Assembly (NCBI GenBank): GCA_044347745.1
Contig: JBIKUD010000020.1
Span: 1 to 60,671 of the forward strand
Length of the DNA stretch: 60,671 nucleotides
Direction of reading: 5' to 3'
Origin: JAIBBV01 sp044347745
GTDB lineage: Bacteria; Bdellovibrionota_C; UBA2361; JAFLCA01
The position numbers and the translations under genes are program-made. The notes under the pieces were generated by a model, which saw only the letters and a program-made list of their open reading frames with translations, was not told the DNA's origin and did no database searches. Within the stretch, counting starts at the first letter, position 1. Each line of letters starts with the position of its first letter. Positions 8,640-18,634 of the stretch are shown piece by piece.

Positions 8640-10358
8640 TTATCCTGCGCAACTGGTGAGTTGATACAGTTTGGCCCTCAGTTCCACATCAAACACCTGT
8701 TCTAGTAATGCTTTCACTTCACGCAAAGCCTCTAATTCCTGGGGGCTACTGGTGAGCGCCGCACAATTTGCAGCGCTAAATTGGGCTAAAAAAGCCCGAA
8801 TACTCGGCATAAGCTGAGGGAATGCAGGATTAATACTGTAGGCTTTAACCCACTGAAGAAGCCCCTGACTCGGTCTTGCCGTTTGGCGGAGCAACAAACC
8901 AAGATTATATTTTGCAGGCACGTAGGCCGGCGCGTGGGCTACTGCTCGCCGGAAGAAAAATTCTGCATTGGGTAAATCACCCAACCTGGCCCTCGCCCCG
9001 CCTAAGTTCACCAAAGCATCAGGGAAAAAAGGTTTTATTAAAACTGCTTTATCGAACTCTTCAGATGCCGCTGGCAAATTGCCCGCCGCATCCAGTGCCA
9101 CACCCAAATTCATATGCGCCATAAAATTTTCAGGCGAAACAGATGCGGTATGGCGAAAAATGCTTTGACTGTCTTTCCAGTTGGGTAAATGTGAATAGGT
9201 CAAAAATGCCGCAATACAGATACTTGAGCATGAAACAAAAATACGCAGGCGTGGCCACTTCTCTAAAACCCTTCTGGCACTTAACGCCCAAGCAATTAAG
9301 AGCCCCATATGCGGCACATAGGTCCATCTGTCGGCAAAGGCTTGCCCACCAATCTGCACAATGCCAATCATGGGAAGCAAAGAAACGAGAAACCATATCC
9401 AGCCAACACGTAGCCAAGGCTCTGTTCTTCCCTTTTCCCAAAACCACCAGGTCATCATTAAAAGACCCAGCAAGGCGCCCGCTCCCACGCCAGGCTGATA
9501 TTGGGTAAACGGATAAAAGATGCCCAAACCAGTTGGAAAAAATAATTTTCCAAAATAAGCCTGATAGGCAACAAGCACCGAGGCTGTTCTCTCAGCCAAA
9601 GGGTAGGCACTTAAAGACTTAAGCCCGCCGCCTGAACCTTGCGCCCACACTGCCGCGACTGCTACTGCACCCGCAACGACAAAAAAAGGAATTTTTTCGA
9701 AGGTGAGCTTAAAAAATGTGGCTGTCCTCATGCGCCCGAGCGGCCAGTAGTCTAGACATAGAAGGAGCACTGGAAGCACAACAGCAGTGGGTTTTGCCAG
9801 CAACGAAAATACAAAAAAAATAACGCTCGTCGTAAACAGTCCGAAACGTATTGCCCGACCTTCCGATTCGCCGCGCACCCAACGGACATAGGCGTACAAA
9901 CTGAGCAGCAGAAAAAACACACTGAGCACATCTTTACGCTCAGTAACCCAGGCCACCGACTCGATGCGTAAGGGATGCAGCCCTAAGATTAACGCTGCCC
10001 ACAAACTTGGCCATAACAATCCCGTAAGCGCCGCAGCAAACCAAAAGAAAAGGGCCATATTAATTGAGTGCAATCCCGCATTCACCAAATGCGAAGCGGC
10101 CGAGTTTACGCCGAATAGCTCAACATCAAGCATCAAAGACAGCCAGGAAAGAGGATGCCAATGAGCTCCATGGGTAGAGCTAAATGCCCACGCGAAGCCC
10201 TCCCAAGTCAGGCCCTTTTGTACGTAAGCATTATTGAGAACGTAGTCTGGGTCATCAAAATTGAGAAATTCAAAAGTTCGGGTTGGCCAGTACATACAAA
10301 ATACCAGCAATGCGACACCCAAACCTCCAAGCACCAAATGACGTGACGGAACCGACAT
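8640..10358 (-). CDS. Polytopic membrane protein with C-terminal TPR repeats (GT-C/TMTC-like)
   Basis: About 572 residues. The first two thirds carry around ten hydrophobic segments. Early in the chain is an acidic loop with FDDPDYV, followed by HPLSW and ERKDVLS. These motifs are characteristic of the TMTC/oligosaccharyltransferase-like GT-C fold. The last third holds at least two tetratricopeptide repeats. Such proteins are thought to glycosylate exported proteins or lipid carriers using polyprenyl-linked sugars, but the substrate here is unknown. The frame is open to 10403. The ATG at 10358 is preferred because it overlaps the stop of the upstream gene (TAATG) and has a well-placed AGGAG. 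This implies translational coupling with the radical SAM gene. Confidence 0.75.
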   Translation of the reverse strand: MSVPSRHLVLGGLGVALLVFCMYWPTRTFEFLNFDDPDYVLNNAYVQKGLTWEGFAWAFSSTHGAHWHPLSWLSLMLDVELFGVNSAASHLVNAGLHSINMALFFWFAAALTGLLWPSLWAALILGLHPLRIESVAWVTERKDVLSVFFLLLSLYAYVRWVRGESEGRAIRFGLFTTSVIFFVFSLLAKPTAVVLPVLLLCLDYWPLGRMRTATFFKLTFEKIPFFVVAGAVAVAAVWAQGSGGGLKSLSAYPLAERTASVLVAYQAYFGKLFFPTGLGIFYPFTQYQPGVGAGALLGLLMMTWWFWEKGRTEPWLRVGWIWFLVSLLPMIGIVQIGGQAFADRWTYVPHMGLLIAWALSARRVLEKWPRLRIFVSCSSICIAAFLTYSHLPNWKDSQSIFRHTASVSPENFMAHMNLGVALDAAGNLPAASEEFDKAVLIKPFFPDALVNLGGARARLGDLPNAEFFFRRAVAHAPAYVPAKYNLGLLLRQTARPSQGLLQWVKAYSINPAFPQLMPSIRAFLAQFSAANCAALTSSPQELEALREVKALLEQVFDVELRAKLYQLTSCAG

Positions 10359-11752
10359 TATGAAACTCCTATACGAATTCCTTTTTTGAGAAGCGACCAC
10401 CACACTTTGGGCCTGAAGTAGTGCTCACGTAAGATCTGACGCGCAAACGCGTTCAGTTCAGAAACTCCAAGCTGCTGCAGCGACAAGGCAGGCTCAGCTT
10501 GCGCCTTTAGAGATACAACTTGAGGTGCTCCCATGGATTTTAATGCTTCATAATATCGAGTGCCAGGATACGGATGGGCAAAATGTATCGTCAGTAAATC
10601 AGGACACACATCGCGAATGAAATCTCTCGTTTCAGCCAAGGTTTCTGGGGTATCCCAGATAAATCCAATCATGAAGTAGCCTAAGGATAAAATGCCGACC
10701 TCGTCACAAACTCGCAGCGCCGCTCTGGCCTCGTCACGTTTTGGGGGTTTCGATACCATGCGTCCGATAAGCTCACTGCTGGTGTCAATTCCAAAACTAA
10801 CTCCATAACATCCTGCAGCACGCATCGCAGCCAAGACCTCAGCGTCTACGCAGTCAACACGGGTAGTAGTGACCCAGCGCACCTGTGGAGCCTCGCGTTC
10901 AAGAAGCGCACACAATGCTAATGCCCATTTTTTATTGAGGGAAAAAGTTTCAGCACGAAAATAAAAATGCCGTACTCCAGCTTCTAGGAGCTGGCGAATC
11001 TCTGCTAAGATGCTTTCCGGTGAGCGGTGCCGAGCAATTTTGCCGCTCACCGTGTGCACTAAACAATAGCTGCATGGAAATGGACATCCACGCTGAACTC
11101 GCACGGTAGCTTGCGGTTTCCCCAAGCATCGCACCTGATACAAATTTGGTTTAATTCGTGAGCGATCCGGCAAAGGGAGCTCGTCAAGCGCCGAAACAAA
11201 CTCTGGGGGATTCCGTACAATCAGACCACCGGCGCGCCTTGAGGTAACTCCAACCGCACCGTCGAGTCCGTGTTGAAGCAAAGAAGCAAAGGCAACTTCA
11301 TAGTCCCCCTCGAGGCAAAAATCGACCGATGCATGAGTACGGAGTATTTTTTCAGCCCAAACGTAACACGGTGCGCCTCGGAGCCCGATTGTAAGTGAGG
11401 GTAAAATCTCTTTGATACGTGCTGCCCATTTTAAATCCGCTTCAAGTGACCCAAATGTCACCGCTAGGCACACCAAGTCTGCCCCGCTCGAAACAACTCT
11501 TTGCAAAAAACTTGTTTCAGTTAACTTCTCTGCGGGCCCATCAACAATCTCGTGCTGCGCACCCAATACCGATACAGCACCAGCAGCTTCACACTCTTCC
11601 AAGGGAGCCCGCATTGACGGAATAAGTTCAAACTTGAAAAATGACTGGCAGCGATCTTCACGGCAATAGGCCCCCGTTGGACAAAAAGCAAAAAGCACTT
11701 TTGAAAAGCGCAAAGCTTTAGAAGGTTGATAAGAAACTACTGCGTGAGTCAC
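10358..11752 (-). CDS. Radical SAM protein with B12-binding-like N-terminal domain
   Basis: The protein has 464 residues. Residues 15-165 look like the Rossmann-type domain that precedes the radical SAM core in the B12-binding class, but no cobalamin-ligand motif D-x-H-x-x-G is visible, so cofactor binding is doubtful. The radical SAM cluster ligands are plain: RGCPFPCSYC with Cys at about 223, 227 and 230. A TIM-barrel-like core and a helical C-terminus follow. It starts with GTG. The reaction cannot be named; the coupled TPR/GT-C gene downstream and the glycosyltransferase upstream suggest modification of a lipid or glycan. An AAAGG abuts the start codon with no spacer, so a slightly different start is possible. 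Confidence 0.75.
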   Translation of the reverse strand: MTHAVVSYQPSKALRFSKVLFAFCPTGAYCREDRCQSFFKFELIPSMRAPLEECEAAGAVSVLGAQHEIVDGPAEKLTETSFLQRVVSSGADLVCLAVTFGSLEADLKWAARIKEILPSLTIGLRGAPCYVWAEKILRTHASVDFCLEGDYEVAFASLLQHGLDGAVGVTSRRAGGLIVRNPPEFVSALDELPLPDRSRIKPNLYQVRCLGKPQATVRVQRGCPFPCSYCLVHTVSGKIARHRSPESILAEIRQLLEAGVRHFYFRAETFSLNKKWALALCALLEREAPQVRWVTTTRVDCVDAEVLAAMRAAGCYGVSFGIDTSSELIGRMVSKPPKRDEARAALRVCDEVGILSLGYFMIGFIWDTPETLAETRDFIRDVCPDLLTIHFAHPYPGTRYYEALKSMGAPQVVSLKAQAEPALSLQQLGVSELNAFARQILREHYFRPKVWWSLLKKGIRIGVS

Positions 11753-11833
11753 CCTTTCTCTATATCGCGCAATCGAAAGACTGAGAAGTACGTTTTATGC
11801 AACCTAGAGGAATACGGGACGGGATAGGCGACG

Positions 11834-12976
11834 TTATCCGCACTTGCCTTGATTGAGTCTCAGAAATACGTTTTCGTAGCGGTCAGTGATAGTATCCCAA
11901 GAATAGCGTTCCCTCGCCCTTTGGGTTGCCAAAACTTTCAATTGTGCCCTGATATCCGATTGAGTGACTACCTGCCGAAGTAAGCTAGCCAATTCATCAA
12001 AGTTATTTTTCGCATAATACAAACCAGCTTCGCCCAAAACTTCTTCATGTTCTGGAACACGATTCGCTATGATAGCATTCCCGTAAGCCATGGCTTCAAC
12101 AAGAGCGGGATGGGTCCCTCCAACCTCTGTAGCCTGAACATAGGCTAGACAATTGGTTCTGAGCTCACGATAGGCATCTCCGAATTGAAATCCTGTAAAG
12201 ACAACTCCCCTATCAGATGCTGCGAGCTCGCGCAGACCTCGTTTATATTCCGTGGCATAGGGCGCATCTCCAACAATCACAAGGGGAACTTCAGGTTTGG
12301 ACTTCAGGTAAGCTTCTATTACGCCGCGGGCATTATTTTCAGGCTCTAAGCGACTTACATATAAGATGTATTTCCCAGCTTGTAATCCGAATTGGGCTAA
12401 CACAGCGCCAGGCGCCAAAGGTTTAGCCTCTGCACCGTAGGTAATCACTTGCGGCTCAAGCGAAAACTTTTCCCGATAGTACGCGGCAATTACCTCTGCG
12501 TCGGCGACTACCAAGGACGCAAATGCCGCCGCTGCGTGTTCACCCAAGCGATACCACGCCTTGCCCAAAGAGTTCCATTTGCCGCGTTCTCGCTCTATTC
12601 CATCAACATTAATAATTAGCGGAATGCCCTGCAGCTTCAAAATCCAGGCAAAAGGAGCATTCGCAGCGTTACAAAGCAGTGCAACATCAAACCCAGAACC
12701 AATGGTATTAACAAAACTACTCAGTGCATGCAGTGGTGTTTCTAAATACTTGTGCATAAGCGTAGCGGTTGAACGAACGCGCACTCCAGAATGCCAGAAG
12801 TCCGGTGGGCGCCTTTGCCCAAGTTTATGCCTGGCATACACCGTAACTTCATGACCGCGCGCGACAAGCCGCGTCGACAACTCTTCAGCAAATGTTTCAA
12901 ATCCCCCGTAACGGGCTGGAATACCACGAGTTCCAAGGAGAGCTATTTTTAGCGAAGTTCTACTGCTTAATGACAT
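11834..12976 (-). CDS. Group 4 glycosyltransferase (DUF1972-type N-terminus)
   Basis: The protein has 380 residues. The N-terminus, LLGTRGIPARYGGFET, is the hallmark of a GT4 subfamily that often adds rhamnose or related sugars to cell-surface polysaccharides. The C-terminal half has the GT-B nucleotide-sugar-binding layout, with LYVSRLEPENNARG and, later, EVGGTHPALVEAMAYG, where the acidic residues bind the donor. It acts on the cytoplasmic face of the inner membrane. AAGAAGG sits at a good distance before the ATG. It is the most upstream gene of the minus-strand glycan group and is separated from the radical SAM gene by 81 nt. Donor and acceptor cannot be read from the sequence; rhamnose is plausible given the rfb genes elsewhere in the window. 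Confidence 0.85.
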   Translation of the reverse strand: MSLSSRTSLKIALLGTRGIPARYGGFETFAEELSTRLVARGHEVTVYARHKLGQRRPPDFWHSGVRVRSTATLMHKYLETPLHALSSFVNTIGSGFDVALLCNAANAPFAWILKLQGIPLIINVDGIERERGKWNSLGKAWYRLGEHAAAAFASLVVADAEVIAAYYREKFSLEPQVITYGAEAKPLAPGAVLAQFGLQAGKYILYVSRLEPENNARGVIEAYLKSKPEVPLVIVGDAPYATEYKRGLRELAASDRGVVFTGFQFGDAYRELRTNCLAYVQATEVGGTHPALVEAMAYGNAIIANRVPEHEEVLGEAGLYYAKNNFDELASLLRQVVTQSDIRAQLKVLATQRARERYSWDTITDRYENVFLRLNQGKCG

Positions 12977-13210
12977 AGGGCCTTCTTTTAACGCGGAACT
13001 TCCCTTGCGTACACCGCTTATAAAGATGTTAAAAACGAGAATTTCTCCAAGCCGAATCGTTACATTGAAAAAGACCGTTCGGGCAGACTGACTAACACCT
13101 TAGTATCATTCATTGACTTCCCCAATAAGCAGACCCATGCCTGCCAAAGTTAATAATTTTTACCTCCCTTACTCGTCCATCTATCCCAGTCAATAAAACA
13201 CGATTTCTCT

Positions 13211-13238
13211 TTGAGCTAGAAACATCAGCTACTATAAT
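13211..13238 (+). promoter_or_regulatory. Sigma-70-type promoter of the hybrid kinase
   Basis: TTGAGC at 13211-13216 and a perfect TATAAT at 13233-13238 are separated by 16 nt. Transcription would start near 13245, giving a short leader of about 25 nt before the TTG start at 13271, with GGAG at 13263-13266 as ribosome-binding site. Confidence 0.6.
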
Positions 13239-13270
13239 CGCCGAATAGGGCAACCCACCATTGGAGCACC

Positions 13271-15220
13271 TTGGAAGAAAGCTTCCTTCATTTTGAGAGC
13301 TTACTGTCGTCGCCAGTAGACGAACGGCTTCTTTCGCTCATCGCCGCCGATTCAGACTGCTTTTTTTTCGCCTACTCCCCCGAACGTCGCAGCTTAATCG
13401 CCTGGACCAAAAACACCGAAAAAGTACTTGGAGTAAAAGAATCTGCTGTTGCGCGTGATGGAAATCTTTTTTTACGCCACGTGCACCCGGACGATCGATT
13501 TACGCTTTTCACCGATCTTGAACAAGGACTTAAGGGCACCAGCCCCTATCGGGCCACCTATCGCTGGATTCGCCCTGATTCAAATGAAACCCACTGGCTT
13601 CATTGCCGCGCGACCATGCATCGTTATGCTCAAGAACCCATCTTTCAAGGAATAATAATTGACCTGACTGCTGAATTTACAGGAACCGTTGGGCGAATAG
13701 CAGGCCCCGACTCTCTGCCAACGGTGATGAATGCACTGCCCACCGTTGTTTTTACGGTGGATACCGACTTACGTCTGCTGCGGATTAATAAGCCCAAGGG
13801 GCAAATTCCCTTCTCGTTTGGAGATCCACAATTTCGCCACGAGTTTTTCCGCATCGGAAAACCTTTAAGTGCTTGCTTTAGCGAAGAGACCCAAAAAGAT
13901 TCCATGACCCACATTTTTCGCGAACTTTTAGATGGGAAAATACGCATCTATCGCAGTCGCATCGTCGAACCCGATGGCGTGGTCTACAATCTTGAGATCA
14001 CCCCCTTAGTGGAAGAAGAACGGGTTCGAGGTCTTTTATTTTTCGCCTCTGATGTAACAGAAATTGTGTCTCTTGAACGTAAACTTGGGCAGCTTCACAA
14101 AACAGAGGGCATTAGACTCCTTGCTGCTGGAGTGGCTCATAATTTTAATAATTCGCTTCAGAGCATTGTGGCACAAGCTGCCATTGCCAAAGCTCACGCA
14201 TCGAGACCTGATTTAGTAGTGGAGGCAGCTCAACAAATTATTGATCAGGTTGGCCGTGCCGCCGGACTGGCAAGTCAATTGGCTGTAGTCGAAGCCGAAG
14301 ACTCAGGTGCCTTGCAACAGGTTGACCTAAATCTAGCCGTCATGGAGGCAATCAGCCGAGTAGAAGAGCTTTTTTCAAGCGGCTTTAAAATAGCCGTCGC
14401 ATTTGGCACACCGCCAAATGTATTAGCTAAACAAGAACTGCTCGCCGACGCCTTAGAAGCCATCTTGCGAAATTCAGCTGAATCCATGCCCGAGGGCGGA
14501 TCACTTTCCGTGAAGACGTACCAAGTGCAGCTCCTAGAGCATCAAGTTGAAAAATTAGCCGCTGGCAGTTATGCCAAAATTACAATCTTTGATACGGGAA
14601 GCGGTATGCCTGAAGCCGTGCGTCAGCGCTGCCTTGAACCGTTTTTCACCACTAAAGAGTTAGATTCCATCTCGGGCATTAATTTAAAAGGCAAAGGCCT
14701 TGGACTCTCGCGAGCACTTGCAGTCATCAGGCAGTTTGGCGGTGGGCTTGCCATTGAAAGTCAGGTAGGCGCAGGAACCACCGTAAGCATGTACATTCCA
14801 GCAGAACAGAATACGTCCACGTTTTCAAAAGGCGCAAAAGATGAGCTGCAACCCCAAATATTAATTATTGATGACGACCTTGTGGTGTTAAGAACCATGC
14901 AAGCACTTATTCACGATATGGGATACCGCTGTGCAGTCACCGACGACCCCAAAGAGGCGATTGAGCTCGTCAAACACATTGGCTCAGAGCTCCAACTTAT
15001 CTTGCTTGATGCACTTATGCCTCATACTGATGGAGCCACCTTGCTAAAGCAACTACGCCGCGTTAATCGCGAAATCTGTATCGTTGGTTTTACAGGAGCC
15101 GCTCCAGCTATTGGAAAAGTGTTGCTTGAAGCAGGAGCCAGTGAATTGCTCTTAAAGCCGGTGCTGCCTGCGACTCTTAAGGAACTTCTTCTAAGGCGAC
15201 TTGGCGAATGCGCATCTTAA
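13271..15220 (+). CDS. PAS-containing hybrid histidine kinase with receiver domain
   Basis: The protein has 649 residues and no membrane segments, so it is a cytoplasmic sensor. A PAS_3-like domain covers about 30-135, and a second PAS-like domain about 150-270. The dimerisation helix has the phospho-acceptor in VAHNFNNS (His about 290). The ATPase domain shows the N box (RNSAESMPEGG), the G1 box (DTGSGMP) and the G2 box (GKGLGLS). A receiver domain forms the C-terminus, with an acidic pocket at 534-536, phospho-Asp about 580 (LLDALMP) and a conserved Lys near the end (LLKPV). The signal passes from histidine to the attached aspartate; an output partner is not encoded nearby. The start is a TTG with GGAG 4 nt upstream. 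An inverted repeat just after the stop may end the transcript. Confidence 0.9.
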   Translation: MEESFLHFESLLSSPVDERLLSLIAADSDCFFFAYSPERRSLIAWTKNTEKVLGVKESAVARDGNLFLRHVHPDDRFTLFTDLEQGLKGTSPYRATYRWIRPDSNETHWLHCRATMHRYAQEPIFQGIIIDLTAEFTGTVGRIAGPDSLPTVMNALPTVVFTVDTDLRLLRINKPKGQIPFSFGDPQFRHEFFRIGKPLSACFSEETQKDSMTHIFRELLDGKIRIYRSRIVEPDGVVYNLEITPLVEEERVRGLLFFASDVTEIVSLERKLGQLHKTEGIRLLAAGVAHNFNNSLQSIVAQAAIAKAHASRPDLVVEAAQQIIDQVGRAAGLASQLAVVEAEDSGALQQVDLNLAVMEAISRVEELFSSGFKIAVAFGTPPNVLAKQELLADALEAILRNSAESMPEGGSLSVKTYQVQLLEHQVEKLAAGSYAKITIFDTGSGMPEAVRQRCLEPFFTTKELDSISGINLKGKGLGLSRALAVIRQFGGGLAIESQVGAGTTVSMYIPAEQNTSTFSKGAKDELQPQILIIDDDLVVLRTMQALIHDMGYRCAVTDDPKEAIELVKHIGSELQLILLDALMPHTDGATLLKQLRRVNREICIVGFTGAAPAIGKVLLEAGASELLLKPVLPATLKELLLRRLGECAS

Positions 15221-15250
15221 AAATGGGCCTCGAGAAGCATCTACAAATTT

Positions 15251-15285
15251 AGAGCGCGTAACAAAATGAAAGCGTTACGCGCTCT
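15251..15285. terminator. Perfect 12-bp inverted repeat after the kinase gene
   Basis: AGAGCGCGTAAC at 15251-15262 and its exact complement at 15274-15285 enclose an 11-nt loop. The stem is strong, but no T-run follows on the plus strand; a short AAATTT precedes it. It may be a weak terminator or an RNA-stabilising hairpin. Confidence 0.5.
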
Positions 15286-15335
15286 TAGTTCCTGCTGATA
15301 CTCCTCGCTCTACATTTCGAATAGTGGATCGATAG

Positions 15336-15746
15336 AACATCGCACAGGAACCATCAATTAGCTTTCCATTTACCCTCGCAAGCAGCCTAATAAAAGTCTC
15401 GCCCTCATTGGAGGTAATATCTCTTCCATCCCTCGTCAACCCATCAGGAATGGCAAGTTTCGGTTCGACACTTCTGATCGCTGGCAAATCAAGCGGAGGA
15501 CAAGGAACTCTCGTGGCCTACAACACTGATTCCAGGGTTGAAACCGTTGTCCACACTGGAATTTTAATCGCCGATGGCCCCTATTATGTTCAGCGTAGCT
15601 CTAGCTTCCTCGCTTACGGCACAGACTTCAGCGTCAGCCCTCCTGATCTCGTAGCTATCGAAGTCCCCATTAGTGAAACCGAAACACTTGGAACTGCGCG
15701 TATAAGTACCGTCAGCGCTGGCTCTTCAATTAACATTGCGTATTAG
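15336..15746 (+). pseudogene. Possible fragment of a secreted beta-propeller-like protein
   Basis: The plus-strand frame is open from just after a stop at 15333-15335 to the TAG ending at 15746. The part from about 15440 reads like blades of an extracellular repeat protein (LLIAGKSSGG, LVAYNTDS, DLVAIEVP). There is no signal peptide, no ribosome-binding site and only a TTG (15408) or an internal ATG as possible starts. It therefore looks like the 3' remnant of a longer gene. The minus strand is also open at 15275-15487 (about 70 residues), ending inside the inverted repeat. Which strand was coding is not certain. Confidence 0.3.
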
Positions 15747-16120
15747 CACTTAGACTCTGCCGGCTGCCTTGCATGTACCTGGCCCCTGGTGTGAACCAAC
15801 CAAAGCGCTCCTTCTCAACCCAGCAGCAGTCATTCCGAAGCCCGCATCCTGTTTTAACGCCGAAACATAGAAGAAAGCTCAATATTTTCGGGCTGTTAAT
15901 AAAGAAACACTATGCAACATTCCTATTTCCCTTACCCATAACATATGGGTACATGGAGAGTACGAAGTTCACGATGCGCAACTTTATGTTATGCTTGCGC
16001 CGGTCAGGTCGGATTGGGGGAACTGCCAGGCAATTCCGAAATGAACAGATAGTTTCGCAAGACGCGAGTCTATAGTAGTTCGCTTAGCTCTCTGGCTCTT
16101 TTGGCAAAGTAGGTTTTTAC
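15747..16120. other. Intergenic stretch before the coupling-protein gene
   Basis: Nothing convincing is seen. A 100-codon plus-strand frame at 15773-16075 has an amino-acid mix and start context unlike the real genes here and is judged spurious. A weak AGG 8 nt upstream serves the gene that follows. Confidence 0.4.
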
Positions 16121-18574
16121 ATGTTTAGATTCCTCGAAGAGGTAGCTCTCGCACTTATTGGGTGGCTCTACAGTCTGCCTGTGGGTTGGGGGCTCGTGCT
16201 TTTTGGGGTACCCGCACTTTGCCTTATCATCATTCAATTTCTTAACCGCACCCGCACCGTTATCCCCGGACTTTTTGGCGTCGTATTCTCTTTAGCCTGT
16301 TTTCTACACGTCGTAGACCGAGGTCGCGTCCTTGGGTGGGTTGAATCTATTCAGCATTTTTTTAGCACACCGCATGGCAACTACGGCCCTATACCGGTAT
16401 TCGAGCCTCTTTTTAGATTGCTGATTGCAGCACCAGAGTATCGCAGCGTCATTGAAGAAGTTTTACTAGTGGGCTTGCTGACCTACCTTGCAATTGTAGC
16501 GAGAGAAGGTTTTAAAGAATATAAAGTCACTGGTCGAGTGCTTGGAGATATGTCGCTAAAGTTAACCGACGACACCAAGCGCCCACGTCGCTCAGAAAAT
16601 AACGAACTCGGATCGGGGAACTTAGCCGATACCGAGCAAATTGCACGCTGGACCAAGCCAAGCTCAAACGCACGCTTTGATACCATCTTACATTGCACCG
16701 ATTTGCGTGGAGCAATTGGCACAACTGGAAACACCGGCACCGTGTTTAAAAGTGCCAAGCTCATTATCCCAAGTGGAGAACGTAACAGGCATATTTTGAA
16801 TATCGCAAAAACCGGTAGCGGTAAAACGACCAAGTTTATTTTGCCCGTACTGTATAGCGACTGCCTTAACCCAGAACGCTCAACAATTGTTATCGACTCT
16901 AAACCTGAGATGTGGCGAAAACTTGCCGGAATGACGCGCAAGTATAATCCCGACAAAACAATTCTGTTGTTTAACCCGCTCGACACCGCACGCAGTCTAA
17001 GCTGGAACATCTTGTCAAAAATTGAAGATGAGACGGATGCAAAGCTGATTGCAAACACCATTATTATGGCCACGGACCAACCGCAGGCTAAGTCAGACAG
17101 CCCCTTCTTCCGTAATAACGCGTTAGCAATTCTCAACGCTATCATGGTTGGTCTTCTTAATGATCCTAAAGAAAAGCTTTCCATGCCGCGCATCCATGAA
17201 CTTGTGCAAAGCGGCATGAAACCGCTGTGTAATTGGCTCGAAGCTCACCCACATGCTTTGCGCAACACACGTACCTTCGTAGAGCTTGCGCGCTCTGGGT
17301 CACAAAATGCTGACACCATCATGAGCGAACTTTCCATGCGCCTCAGCGCTTGGGATTTGCCCGCAATTCGAGCCACTACCTCGCAAAATGAGCTCGACAT
17401 TGAGCAACTTATTTCTAAGCCCACCTTGTTTATCGTTGAATTACGCGAATCTGAACTTGAAATGCTTAGACCCTTAGCGAACGTAATTGTGGTTGAGCTG
17501 CTGCGCTTTCTTACCAAACGCGCAGAAACTTGCCCAGGCAGCACCCTTCCACGTCCAGTAGGACTTGTTATTGACGAGTTTGCCAGCGCACTGGGCAGGC
17601 TTCCAGATATTCACGTCAAGCTAAACACCTTACGCTCACGTAATGTAAGTATTGTCGCAGCCATTCAGTCTATTGCACAGGTAAAAGCCAATTATGGCGA
17701 TGATGCCGATTCAGTGTTGGCGGGCTTCAGCACCAAATTGTTTATGCCCTCGCTTGATCAACAAGACTCTGAGTGGGCATCTAAAGAATCCGGCAATATG
17801 ACCGTGCGCTTCAAAACTCAAACTGAAGGCATGAATAAGAAAATTGTTGAGTGGTTTGGCAGTAAAAACGACAGCACCCAAGAACAGGTGCAGCAACGCG
17901 CCGTATTAACTCCCGATGAGGTAGGACGCCCCGGAGACAACATCTCTACCTTCTTTATGCCCAACACGCCCCCTTTTCAGGGGCATTTGGTGCCTTTTTA
18001 TCATATTCCCGAAATGCTCAAGCGCCTTACCGAATTTGATTCAGAAGATCTCGAGCTTCGATTGCGCGTAGCCCCTATTCGCTTTGATGAATCGCTGCCC
18101 CAAGCCGCCGCTCCTGCGCAAGCTGCAGGAGGCGCAGCACCGGCACCAGGCGCACTTCCAGTTGGCATTACCAATACCGCTGGCTGGACAGATCAGCAGG
18201 TGCTCGACAAACTTACCGAAGTTAAAAAGCAGCTTGATTGGGATAACACCACAGGCAGCGCGCGCAAATGGTGGGAGGCTTTTGAAAGTGAAAATAAAGT
18301 GCGAATGCCATTGGTGCTGCGATTAGCCGAAGAGCTACAGAATCGCAAAGCAACAATCACTGAGTTTTTCTTGGCATACGTCTACAGCAACACCGATAAT
18401 ATTCAGGCGAATCTTTGTTACCTCGATTACAGTCGCCTAAAGAAAGAAGAAGAGAAAAAGAAGCGTGAAGCTGCCCAGAAAGCCCGCGAGGCCCAGGCTG
18501 CAGCGGGCACCACAGGCTCTAGCGCTGCACCGGCCGCGGCTGGCACGGGCAACGGCCCTCTTGCGCCGCTTTAG
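16121..18574 (+). CDS. VirD4/TraG-type coupling ATPase, orphan
   Basis: The protein has 817 residues. Two or three membrane segments lie in the first 130 residues, followed by a large cytoplasmic ATPase. The Walker A motif AKTGSGKTTK is at about 228-237, and the Walker B region LVIDEFASALGRLP at about 482-495, followed by a TraM-recognition-type segment. Coupling proteins of this family bring DNA or protein substrates to a type IV secretion channel. About 160 extra C-terminal residues include an Ala/Pro/Gly-rich linker and a highly charged, Ala-rich tail that family members of usual length lack. No other type IV secretion gene, relaxase or integrase is visible in the window, so its partner machinery must lie elsewhere or it works differently. 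Confidence 0.85.
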   Translation: MFRFLEEVALALIGWLYSLPVGWGLVLFGVPALCLIIIQFLNRTRTVIPGLFGVVFSLACFLHVVDRGRVLGWVESIQHFFSTPHGNYGPIPVFEPLFRLLIAAPEYRSVIEEVLLVGLLTYLAIVAREGFKEYKVTGRVLGDMSLKLTDDTKRPRRSENNELGSGNLADTEQIARWTKPSSNARFDTILHCTDLRGAIGTTGNTGTVFKSAKLIIPSGERNRHILNIAKTGSGKTTKFILPVLYSDCLNPERSTIVIDSKPEMWRKLAGMTRKYNPDKTILLFNPLDTARSLSWNILSKIEDETDAKLIANTIIMATDQPQAKSDSPFFRNNALAILNAIMVGLLNDPKEKLSMPRIHELVQSGMKPLCNWLEAHPHALRNTRTFVELARSGSQNADTIMSELSMRLSAWDLPAIRATTSQNELDIEQLISKPTLFIVELRESELEMLRPLANVIVVELLRFLTKRAETCPGSTLPRPVGLVIDEFASALGRLPDIHVKLNTLRSRNVSIVAAIQSIAQVKANYGDDADSVLAGFSTKLFMPSLDQQDSEWASKESGNMTVRFKTQTEGMNKKIVEWFGSKNDSTQEQVQQRAVLTPDEVGRPGDNISTFFMPNTPPFQGHLVPFYHIPEMLKRLTEFDSEDLELRLRVAPIRFDESLPQAAAPAQAAGGAAPAPGALPVGITNTAGWTDQQVLDKLTEVKKQLDWDNTTGSARKWWEAFESENKVRMPLVLRLAEELQNRKATITEFFLAYVYSNTDNIQANLCYLDYSRLKKEEEKKKREAAQKAREAQAAAGTTGSSAAPAAAGTGNGPLAPL

Positions 18575-18634
18575 AAAGAGCCTAGCGATCTTAGGCACTT
18601 AGACCTTGCCTACCTATTTTTAGCCCCAAATCAT

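Noticed and set aside
15773..16075. 100-codon plus-strand frame before the coupling protein
   Set aside because: No ribosome-binding site, no domain and an atypical composition; probably chance.
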